Origin: JAJDTQ01 sp963422385 | GTDB lineage: Bacteria; Desulfobacterota; Binatia; UBA9968; JAJDTQ01 | Assembly (NCBI GenBank): GCA_963422385.1 | Contig: OY729432.1 | Span: 992,001-1,056,000 of the forward strand | Length of the DNA: 64,000 nt | Reading direction: 5' to 3' | Part shown: positions 1-6,415 of the stretch, piece after piece | Position numbering within the stretch: position 1 is the first letter of the stretch | Layout of the letters: each line of letters begins with the position of its first letter | Notes under the pieces: generated by a model | Database searches by the model: none | Seen by the model: only the letters and a program-made list of their open reading frames with translations | Told to the model about the DNA's origin: nothing | Made by a program: the position numbers and the translations under genes

Positions 1-724
1 GCAGGCTGTCCCGGCCCTCCAACAGGTCCCCAAAAGCGTTCCGCAGCCCTTCCAACGCTCCCCCGAACGTGTCCCGCGCCGCCCGCGCCGCATCACCGTA
101 CTGACGGCGGATCTCCCGGAGGATCACCCCTTGCGCCCTGGCTGTCTGGCCAGTCTCGGCCAATCCCTTGACCAGTTTCTTCTGCGCCCCGCTGAAGGTG
201 GTGCCCGAACGGCTGAGCCCGTCCAGCCCCCGCGCCGGATCGTTCAATGCCTTGCCCAACTCGACCGCCGCCGACCGCAAGTCCTGCCCCGTGGCCACCG
301 ACAGGTCCAACACCGCCTCGGTGGCATCCCGGAACCGGTCGCCCTTGATCTCCCGGAACGAGAGCAGCAGCGCCTGCATCTCCAGAATCGCCTCGTCCCC
401 GTAGGTCGTCACATCCTGAAGCGCCGACGCCATGCGCGCCAACTCCGCCGCCCCGTAACCCGCAGCGCCCCCCGTAGCCCGCAGCCGCGCCGCCACCTGC
501 GCCTGGGCCTGCTCCTGCCCCACTGTCGCGCTCAGAATCGCTCTGAATCCGCGACTCAGCGCGCCGAACACCGGCCTGAGAACCTGGAAGCCTACGAAGA
601 TCGCCTGCATCCGTCTCAACTGATCGGAAATCGACCGAATGTTGCCCCGCACCGACCGGACCCCAGGACCGGTCCGGTCCTGCAGCCGGATGCGTACTGC
701 GGTATCGAGGTTCCTATCGGCCAT
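1..724 (-). CDS. Phage tail tape-measure protein, N-terminal part (runs off the left edge)
   Basis: The minus strand is open from an ATG at 724 to base 1, about 241 residues, and continues outside the window. The translation starts MADRNLDTAVRIRLQDRT and is rich in Ala, Gln and Arg. A middle part reads like the lambda/lactococcal tape-measure family (GKALNDPARGLDGLSRSGT, then GALEGLRNAFGDLLEG). Tape-measure proteins set tail length and are threaded through the tail tube. The two chaperone genes that precede it in the same direction (938-1572) are in the usual tail-module position. The long plus-strand frame over the same bases is a shadow. The family is confident; length and C-terminus are unknown because of the window edge. 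Confidence 0.85.
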   Translation of the reverse strand, partial: MADRNLDTAVRIRLQDRTGPGVRSVRGNIRSISDQLRRMQAIFVGFQVLRPVFGALSRGFRAILSATVGQEQAQAQVAARLRATGGAAGYGAAELARMASALQDVTTYGDEAILEMQALLLSFREIKGDRFRDATEAVLDLSVATGQDLRSAAVELGKALNDPARGLDGLSRSGTTFSGAQKKLVKGLAETGQTARAQGVILREIRRQYGDAARAARDTFGGALEGLRNAFGDLLEGRDSL

Positions 725-762
725 GAGTTGAACCCCCCGCTGCTGATGGTAGAATCGGCCGC

Positions 763-972
763 ATGTGGATCATGGCACTGGCGGAAAGAGCCCTCGGAAC
801 GGCCTGTCTGGGCGTGAGTGTCTTCCTGGGATACTTGGGATTGCATTCTCTGCTGGCCGGAGGCGGCTTGAACGTGCTCGTGGGCATATTCCTCCTCATC
901 GGAACCTACATCATGGGGCGGCTCGGCCTGGAGTACTTCATGTCCTCGATTGACTCCGGCCCCTACGACTGA
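763..972 (+). CDS. Small predicted membrane protein, 69 aa, antisense to the tail module
   Basis: The frame encodes 69 residues with two strongly hydrophobic stretches (about residues 12-32 and 37-55), followed by a polar tail ending SSIDSGPYD. It lies in the gap between the tail chaperone stop (938) and the tape-measure start (724), on the opposite strand, overlapping the chaperone end by 35 bases. I do not recognise a family. Hydrophobic composition with clean segment boundaries is more than expected from a shadow frame. No clear ribosome binding site was seen, so it may be a chance frame. Holin-like or superinfection-exclusion roles are possible but unsupported. Confidence 0.4.
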   Translation: MWIMALAERALGTACLGVSVFLGYLGLHSLLAGGGLNVLVGIFLLIGTYIMGRLGLEYFMSSIDSGPYD

Positions 973-1572
973 ACTCCTTCATGGCCCCGTCCTCCATGCA
1001 TAGGAGCCCTTCCAGCAGCCCCGGTTCGGACTCCGGCCTGATGCCCGCCATCTTGAGCAGCGCTTGCGCCTGAGCCCAGTCCAGGGCTGGCAAGGACGAC
1101 ATGCCCACGGGTCTCCAGCAGCGCGAGAGGAGCCCCCAAGCCTCCACCACCGGAGCATCGTCCGTCCATACCTCTATGCCCCGTTTGCCAGCGGCCCATC
1201 GCCGTCCGGCGTCAGAGAGTTTTTTTTCCAGCCCCGCCCGAACAGTTCCCGAATCAGCGCGTCACGGACGGCGTCATGCACATAGGGAATGTCCATGGCC
1301 GCGGCGAGCGCGTCTTGCGAGAACGAAATCGGCTCTCCGTCCTCGTCCGCCACGCCCTGCCAGCCCGCCACCAGTTCCTGGGCCAACGCCGCGTCCGTGA
1401 CCCGCTCCTTCGACAGCCGTTCCAGGAGCGCTTTGCGCCCGCTCATGGCGAGATAGCGCACCTTGAGCGTCATCGTCCCCGGCGCCCTGCCGTCCGGAGG
1501 CTCCACCTCGACCCTCACTTCCACGCTTTCCGGCTTCACCAGCCGGAACACCCCCGCGCCGTTCGTGATCAT
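938..1572 (-). CDS. Tail assembly chaperone, frameshifted long form (gpGT-like, DUF1799 C-terminus)
   Basis: Reading the chaperone gene from 1572 and slipping back one base at A AAA AAC (1225-1219) continues into a second open frame ending at TGA 938. The fusion would be 211 aa (635 nt plus one re-read base, divisible by three). The downstream frame encodes VEVWTDDAP-like and CWRPVGM...LPALDW segments with spaced Trp, Gly-Met, Leu-Asp-Trp and Met-Glu. That pattern matches DUF1799, the T-domain usually found between chaperone G and the tape measure. An isolated GTG at 1150 could start the T part alone, but the T-like residues extend upstream of it to the slip site, which favours frameshifting. 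Confidence 0.72.
1174..1572 (-). CDS. Phage tail assembly chaperone, short form (lambda gpG-like)
   Basis: An ATG at 1572 opens a 132-aa protein (MITNGAGVFRLVKPES...) with an acidic, helical C-terminal half containing AGWQGVADEDGEPISFS, typical of tail assembly chaperones encoded just before the tape measure. The start overlaps the stop of the preceding 52-aa frame as ATGA (1569-1572), indicating translational coupling. The zero-frame product ends with KKNSLTPDGDGPLANGA at the TAG at 1174. The A-rich slippery site at 1219-1225 lies near the 3' end, as in lambda G/GT and many siphophages. The longer upstream in-frame reading into the CRISPR array is not real. Confidence 0.8.
   Translation of the reverse strand: MITNGAGVFRLVKPESVEVRVEVEPPDGRAPGTMTLKVRYLAMSGRKALLERLSKERVTDAALAQELVAGWQGVADEDGEPISFSQDALAAAMDIPYVHDAVRDALIRELFGRGWKKNSLTPDGDGPLANGA
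1219..1225 (-). promoter_or_regulatory. Programmed -1 ribosomal frameshift site (A AAA AAC)
   Basis: On the minus strand eight consecutive A bases (1227-1220) are followed by C (1219). In the chaperone frame the codons are TGG AAA AAA AAC, so the heptamer A|AAA|AAC at 1225-1219 has the canonical X XXY YYZ phasing. The -1 frame beyond it is open to 938 and encodes the T-like domain. Position and phasing are read from the sequence; function is by analogy with lambda G/GT. Confidence 0.72.
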
Positions 1573-1727
1573 GCCGCCTCTCCGTCGATGTACAGCGCGG
1601 CCTTGCCCTCTCCAGGGTCGAGGATCGTGCAGGTCAAGGTGATCTGCTGCTCGGTGTCCCGGCTCTTGAGCGCCAGCTCCCCGCCCGCGGCTATGCTGTA
1701 CTTCGGCGCATAGTAGTTCCGGCCCAT
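1569..1727 (-). pseudogene. Truncated phage tail-module gene abutting the CRISPR array
   Basis: A 52-aa frame (MGRNYYAPKYSIAAGG ... AALYIDGEAA) ends with TGA at 1569, overlapping the chaperone ATG. Its reading frame extends upstream only into the degenerate CRISPR repeat at 1722-1757, so whatever lay 5' has been replaced by the array. The beta-rich sequence (ITLTCTILDPGEGKAALYIDG) could be the end of a tail-tube or tail-completion protein, but I cannot assign a family. It may still be translated from the ATG at 1727. Its coupling with the chaperone suggests it was the gene before G in a phage operon. Confidence 0.5.
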
Positions 1728-2120
1728 ATGATTCCGGGGCGAGATCGCCCCGGAATCCAATCACCGAAGCCGCGAAGCGTGACTCCGTACCGGCTTCAAT
1801 GAGGCCGGGGCGATCTCGCCCCGGAATGCAACACTGGTTGGTAAATGCCGAACCCCGTAAGGTGCGCTTCAATGAGGCCGGGGCGATCTCGCCCCGGAAT
1901 GAATTCTTCTCTGTTCAGTAGTGTATACTACGTGGAGCTTCAATGAGGCCGGGGCGATCTCGCCCCGGAATGCTCATCAAGGGCGTAGTTGATGCGGAGG
2001 GCAATCTCGAGCTTCAATGAGGCCGGGGCGATCTCGCCCCGGAATGCATATCCCAGGCGCCACGAAATTCAACGTGCACAATCTGCTTCAATGAGGCCGG
2101 GGCGATCTCGCCCCGGAATG
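1722..2120 (-). CRISPR. CRISPR array: five intact 36-nt repeats plus one degenerate terminal repeat, five spacers
   Basis: Intact repeats lie at 1793-1828, 1866-1901, 1937-1972, 2011-2046 and 2085-2120 and are identical. Spacers are 1829-1865 (37), 1902-1936 (35), 1973-2010 (38) and 2047-2084 (38). A sixth, degenerate repeat lies at 1722-1757 with a 35-nt spacer (1758-1792). Each repeat contains the hairpin CCGGGGCGA-(T/C loop)-TCGCCCCGG. Read on the minus strand the repeat ends CCTCATTGAAGC, the usual crRNA 5' handle type. The degenerate copy at the cas-distal end and the AT-rich leader on the cas side both indicate minus-strand transcription, the same direction as the cas operon. The degenerate copy has lost the handle sequence and has two bases changed in the stem and loop. 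Confidence 0.97.
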
Positions 2121-2330
2121 CCATCCCCTTACATCTCCTTATGTGACTTGGCTTATTTCGCTGCGTTGCGAGTGCTGCGTTCTACTGTCTCCACGGATAC
2201 AACATTCCTCTTGAGAGATCCACATGAACTTCGGGTATCTCCTTATTTTACAAGAGAAAAATGTGATGCGAGCGCTGCCCGTCATGTCGTGGTTACCGAA
2301 GCACTCGCAGGCGGTTCGGCACATCGGGGC
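2121..2330 (-). promoter_or_regulatory. CRISPR leader region
   Basis: The 210 bases between the last intact repeat and the cas2 stop are clearly more AT-rich than the surroundings (for example TTATTTTACAAGAGAAAAAT near 2241-2260). They hold no convincing gene. Position next to cas2 and the repeat polarity make this the leader, expected to contain the array promoter and the spacer-integration signal. No specific promoter boxes can be assigned with confidence. Confidence 0.65.
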
Positions 2331-2633
2331 CTATACAATCGTAGCCTGCCGGGCTGGCGCGTCATAGCTCTTGCCCAAGCTTTCGACGCGAGGGTCAACA
2401 CTGTCGGCGGGACCCAGGTCGACGATCAGGATGTGATCCTCCGAGGGCCGGATCAGGCCTTCCAAACGCATGGCCATCTCGGCGCGTCGCCGGGCGGTCA
2501 GCCGACACTGAAAAACCGACAATTGGAGCCAGTGGCCATAGCCCTTCATGGTCTTGAATATCTTCTGCCAACGCTTCGGCTCGGTTATGTCATAGGTCAC
2601 AATATAGAGGCGCTCGTTGGCCATGATGTTCAC
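2331..2633 (-). CDS. cas2: CRISPR adaptation endoribonuclease-fold protein Cas2
   Basis: The protein is about 97-100 aa; MANERLYIVTYDI is the more natural N-terminus, three codons after the first ATG. The first beta strand LYIVTYDI carries the conserved Asp and is followed by the QLSVFQCRL strand, the ferredoxin-like core of Cas2. Cas2 dimers bridge Cas1 dimers during spacer integration. The start overlaps the cas4-cas1 stop by four bases (ATGA), so it is the last gene of the operon, next to the array leader. Length and motif are normal for subtype I-U. Confidence 0.95.
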   Translation of the reverse strand: MNIMANERLYIVTYDITEPKRWQKIFKTMKGYGHWLQLSVFQCRLTARRRAEMAMRLEGLIRPSEDHILIVDLGPADSVDPRVESLGKSYDAPARQATIV

Positions 2634-4357
2634 CGAGGGAGATAGTGCGGATAGACGCGAACCTCACCCTGCAAGTGCCGGGCGAGCAACCGCGCCTGGA
2701 CGTCGATCAGCCTGCGCATGGAGACGCGATAACCGAAAACCGGATGGGTTGTCTCCTGCTCCATGCGACGCTCGAATGCTGCCATGAACGCCTTGCGACC
2801 GCCGGGCTTCAACGCGCAGCTTGGTCCGTTAAAGACAAAGTCGCCCGGCTTGACCTCGCCGTTGTTCACGGCCTGGATCACACAGGAGTCGGCGATAATG
2901 GGACGGAACGGCTCCATGAGGTCGAGGGCCAAGGCAGGACGGCCGTGCCTCGGACGGTGGTACAGGCCCATGTAGGGGTCCAGCCCTGTTGCCGAGATGG
3001 TGGTGGCGAAGGTTCGTGTCAGCAGAGCATAGGCCAGCGACAGCATGGCGTTCACGGGGTCCGTGGGAGGCCGCCGGTTGCGCGTCGAGAAAGAGAAAGT
3101 CGCCACGCCTTCGTCTGCGTTTGACGCGAGCATGCTCTCGAAGCGGGCGAAATAGATCGCCGCAGCTTCGCCTTCGATACCCAATAGCTGTTGGGCATTT
3201 TCGGCGTAAGCCGTACGCTGGGCTATACGCCTGAGCCGTTCCAACACCTCTGCCTTCTTGTCCGTGTCCCGGTCCGCGCGCCAGTTACGGCGCAGCAGGG
3301 TGCGTGAGTTGCGCACCTTGGCCGCGACCAGATCGCGCGAGAAAGCAAGACAGCGGCGGTCATCAAAGGCAACCCGGTACTGAGCCTCCCGGACGGCAAC
3401 ATTGCCGTTCCCGGTTCCGACCGTATGGCCGAGGAACCATCCTCCGGTGGAGAACCAGGAGACCGGAACCTCGGCGCTCATCAAGGCGTGCAACGCAGGC
3501 GTCGTCACGGAGACACGACCGAACAGAGCCACTTGGGAAACGTCAATCATCGGGACTTCGACCTTCTCCTCGTCTGCCTCGACGATCAACTGTTCGCCGC
3601 TTTTGCGCAGCCGCGCACCCGGTGTCTGCACGTACAGGGGCAGTGCCGGGTCGTCGGACGGATTGAGGGGGCGCGGCGGATGACCTTTTCGGAACAGGTT
3701 GGTTTCGTCCGGCAAGCAGATTCCCGCGAGTGAGCATCGCGGGCATTTCGGGCTGTTTTCGAGCGGAGGCGGCCGGTAGCTGGACGCCGCAGCCGCCCGC
3801 AAACCCGAAATCGCCTCCAGGGTCCGGGCGCGCAGCTCCCCGTCCAGAACGACCGGAACCTTCTCGCGCGAGCCGGCGTACCAGAGCGCACCCTGGTTGA
3901 CTGTGTAGCCGTTGTCTTCCAGGATCATGGCCTGCGCGCAGACCTGGACCCTCTCGGGCTCGTACGCGCCAGCGGCGACATGCGGTCGCTTGCCCTTCTT
4001 GAAGTCCACGGGCGTGGCTGACTCCCCGTCCGCCTCCACCACATCCATCTTTGCGATGATGCCCAGGCGTTCCGAGGACATGGTGACCGCCTTGGCCCGG
4101 GCCATCTCCTCGTCGAGGTCTTCGGGTGCGGGCAAACGTCCGCCGCCTTCATCGACCCGTGCATGAGCGCGCCGCCCTTCCGCAGTGTCCCCGCTATCGG
4201 CCCATTCGCCCTCGACCCATTCCAGATAGGCGAGTCGCGGGCAATAGACCCATTCGTTGATCATGCGAACCGGGATAAACGGGGTATCGCCCGCTGCCGG
4301 AGGCGGCGGCAGGCCAAGCGTGAGTTGCTGTTCATTGCTCATGCGACCCACCAGCAT
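2630..4357 (-). CDS. cas4-cas1: Cas4-Cas1 fusion protein (spacer selection and integration)
   Basis: The N-terminal third is Cas4. It has a first cysteine in VYCPRLAYLE (about residue 39), a PVDFKKGKRP nuclease motif (RecB-like DxxxGK type) and the trailing cysteine cluster in CPRCSLAGIC, ligands of the 4Fe-4S cluster. The remaining part is Cas1, with GIEGEAAAIYFARFE, VNAMLSLAYALL and HRPRHGRPALALDLMEPFRP carrying the conserved Glu/His/acidic metal ligands. Cas4 trims prespacers and checks the PAM; Cas1 integrates them. The fusion is a hallmark of subtype I-U/I-G. An alternative start is the ATG at 4342. The gap to the upstream csb2-like gene is 28 bases. Confidence 0.96.
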   Translation of the reverse strand: MLVGRMSNEQQLTLGLPPPPAAGDTPFIPVRMINEWVYCPRLAYLEWVEGEWADSGDTAEGRRAHARVDEGGGRLPAPEDLDEEMARAKAVTMSSERLGIIAKMDVVEADGESATPVDFKKGKRPHVAAGAYEPERVQVCAQAMILEDNGYTVNQGALWYAGSREKVPVVLDGELRARTLEAISGLRAAAASSYRPPPLENSPKCPRCSLAGICLPDETNLFRKGHPPRPLNPSDDPALPLYVQTPGARLRKSGEQLIVEADEEKVEVPMIDVSQVALFGRVSVTTPALHALMSAEVPVSWFSTGGWFLGHTVGTGNGNVAVREAQYRVAFDDRRCLAFSRDLVAAKVRNSRTLLRRNWRADRDTDKKAEVLERLRRIAQRTAYAENAQQLLGIEGEAAAIYFARFESMLASNADEGVATFSFSTRNRRPPTDPVNAMLSLAYALLTRTFATTISATGLDPYMGLYHRPRHGRPALALDLMEPFRPIIADSCVIQAVNNGEVKPGDFVFNGPSCALKPGGRKAFMAAFERRMEQETTHPVFGYRVSMRRLIDVQARLLARHLQGEVRVYPHYLPR

Positions 4358-4385
4358 GACACCCGGTCAGCGCCACCCCGTTGTT

Positions 4386-6401
4386 TCACCATCTTTTGGC
4401 CTTACCATAGTCCCGTGTCATCGGCCGGCACAGTCCGTACCCTCGATATCGTCCGGCGCCGATCAGCACCGGACCACGCACCGGCTCGTCGAAGATGACG
4501 ACGGTGTGGCTGTGGCTCTGCCGGCCGCGGTCGCGCTTGCGGGTCAGTCGAGGAAATTCTCTTGCATGGGGCACACCTTCGACCAGCGACACCGGATGCA
4601 GCAAAACCTCGTGTGGACGCGGGAGCCCGACGTGTCCACACATGTCCTTCACGCTCTCGGCGGCTCGCTCCCACTTGTCCGAGCCGTCGAAGTGCCGGTT
4701 CAGGACCACCGGCGTTACGCTGGCCCAGACGCGGAAGGGTGTTGTCCAAGTGGCGGGATCGAGATTCGTCGGCCGGCTTTCGCTGGTTTCGAGCTCAACG
4801 GCGCAATCGAGCCAGTCGCCGCTGAATAACCGGTGCTCGCGGGGCAGGCCGGTCCGGTGATCTCGAATAATCGGCTCCAGGCAATGCCTGGCCTCTCGGG
4901 CGTCCAACTCATTGGGCAGGACGAGAGCCAATTCCATGATCCGCCCGTCCGCATGCTGCGAACCGACGAACGGCAAGGGCGCCAAGGCCAAGTGCGGCGT
5001 GAGCGTGGGTTTACCGTCCGGACCATGGCCGCTAAACCATTCCCGCGGAGATTGTCCGGGACACTTTGCCATCAACAGGCCGCGCAACGCCGCTGTGAGC
5101 TTGAGCGTGGCTGGCAGCGATACGCGCCTGCCGCCGATGCCGAGAACGACGAGATGCGGGCCGAAGATGGATTGGGGCACCGGCTCCGATGATACCTTCT
5201 GCAAGCGCGGTGTGTATCCCTGCCACTTACCGGGCACAGGACGCAAAGGCGGCACCGACTTCTGGTCTCTCAACTCGTTGATGTATTGCTTCTGTTCCTT
5301 AAGGCTCCTCGCGTGGCTTGGGCGATCTCTCTGGCGCTCTGCCTTAGCAAGTCGATCTCGGATGGTGTCAACATCCGGGGAGCGGGCGAGGTACCTAGCT
5401 TCCGATTGAGTGAGGCAGTCGAAGGCGTGACCGAAATGCCGTTTCCACCACTGTTCGAAGTTTCGTCCGTGCTTTTCTCCGAGTTCATGGAGTTGCTCCT
5501 GTGACGGCTTCAACTTGGCCGAATAAGGCTTGCCGGTCAAGCCGACGGCGCCGATTCCGGATCCGCTGACCAAGGCGTCAACCAGTGTGGCGGCAGCCGA
5601 ATCGTCGCCCGCCTTCGCGGTAGCGTAGGCGGGATGCCGCTTCGTCTGTGTCTCGTCGGCGAGCAGGACCGCATCCGGGAAGCCCCGTCGCCATGACATC
5701 CTCGGAGGCGGGATCATAGCATTCAGGTCGGTCTCCGCCTGTTGGATCTCGCGGTAAATGGTCCATGCCTCCTGGTATGGTCGGACAAGTTGACCAAGAC
5801 GCCCTGCCGAGGGAACCCGTAGGTGATGTGTGGCAATCCCGTCCGTGAGCTCCCACTTCGCAGCGATGTCGCAGTCCCGCTCCACCCACATCTGCGTGAA
5901 AGACGCGGAATGGCCGACATGTGTGACCTTGGCGGCTAGCCGCTCCAATGCCGCGTGGTGGTCGTCCAACTCTGCCCGGCGCCAGACCAGATATACAGTG
6001 GGGTCGTGCGGGATGGCGACTGGAAAGCCGCGTGACTGCTGCAGCCGATGTTCCGGGACCACCGCGAGACCCTTGTTCCTCAGCTTGTCCAATTCGGTCT
6101 TGGGACTGTTCTTCTGACCGCCCCCATGGTCGTTCACCGGCACGTAGCTCGTGACGATGCTGCGACACATGGCTTTTGATGCGTCGATAGCAGGCGGAGG
6201 CAGGGTTTCCAACCAACGCAACGCGGTGCCTTCTTCGCGCCACCACCGCGCGTGCACGTCCCCTTGGGTATCAACGTCTTCACTCGCCTCGAACCATGTC
6301 GCCGCCAGTGCCATGAAGACCCGATCCGGATAAGAACTTTTACACCTGTATAAAGAAAGCTCGACCAAGGAAAGATGTGCGCCATATAAGTGTTCGGGCA
6401 C
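4386..6401 (-). CDS. Second Csb2-family (Cas5/Cas6-type) protein, 671 aa
   Basis: Recognisable Csb2 features are YPDRVFMALAATW near the N-terminus (compare WPPxPxRLFxAL), then LETLPPPAI and SYVPVND. In the C-terminal half come EWFSGHGPDGKPTLTPH, ADGRIMELALVLP and a final RYRGYGLCRPM like the Gly-rich RAMP end (GxGRYxGxGLC). It therefore looks like a paralogue of the csb2 gene just upstream, with only 14 bases between them. The N-terminal 20-25 residues do not match the family; the apparent start is GTG without a good ribosome binding site, so the extreme 5' end may be altered. Likely role: a Cas5-like or crRNA-processing subunit of the Cascade complex. Confidence 0.78.
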   Translation of the reverse strand: MPEHLYGAHLSLVELSLYRCKSSYPDRVFMALAATWFEASEDVDTQGDVHARWWREEGTALRWLETLPPPAIDASKAMCRSIVTSYVPVNDHGGGQKNSPKTELDKLRNKGLAVVPEHRLQQSRGFPVAIPHDPTVYLVWRRAELDDHHAALERLAAKVTHVGHSASFTQMWVERDCDIAAKWELTDGIATHHLRVPSAGRLGQLVRPYQEAWTIYREIQQAETDLNAMIPPPRMSWRRGFPDAVLLADETQTKRHPAYATAKAGDDSAAATLVDALVSGSGIGAVGLTGKPYSAKLKPSQEQLHELGEKHGRNFEQWWKRHFGHAFDCLTQSEARYLARSPDVDTIRDRLAKAERQRDRPSHARSLKEQKQYINELRDQKSVPPLRPVPGKWQGYTPRLQKVSSEPVPQSIFGPHLVVLGIGGRRVSLPATLKLTAALRGLLMAKCPGQSPREWFSGHGPDGKPTLTPHLALAPLPFVGSQHADGRIMELALVLPNELDAREARHCLEPIIRDHRTGLPREHRLFSGDWLDCAVELETSESRPTNLDPATWTTPFRVWASVTPVVLNRHFDGSDKWERAAESVKDMCGHVGLPRPHEVLLHPVSLVEGVPHAREFPRLTRKRDRGRQSHSHTVVIFDEPVRGPVLIGAGRYRGYGLCRPMTRDYGKAKRW

Positions 6402-6415
6402 TTGGCGGGAATCGT

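Noticed and set aside
131..817. 228-aa plus-strand frame at the left edge
   Set aside because: Shadow of the tape-measure gene: Arg/Pro-rich composition and no family likeness, while the minus strand gives a clear phage protein.
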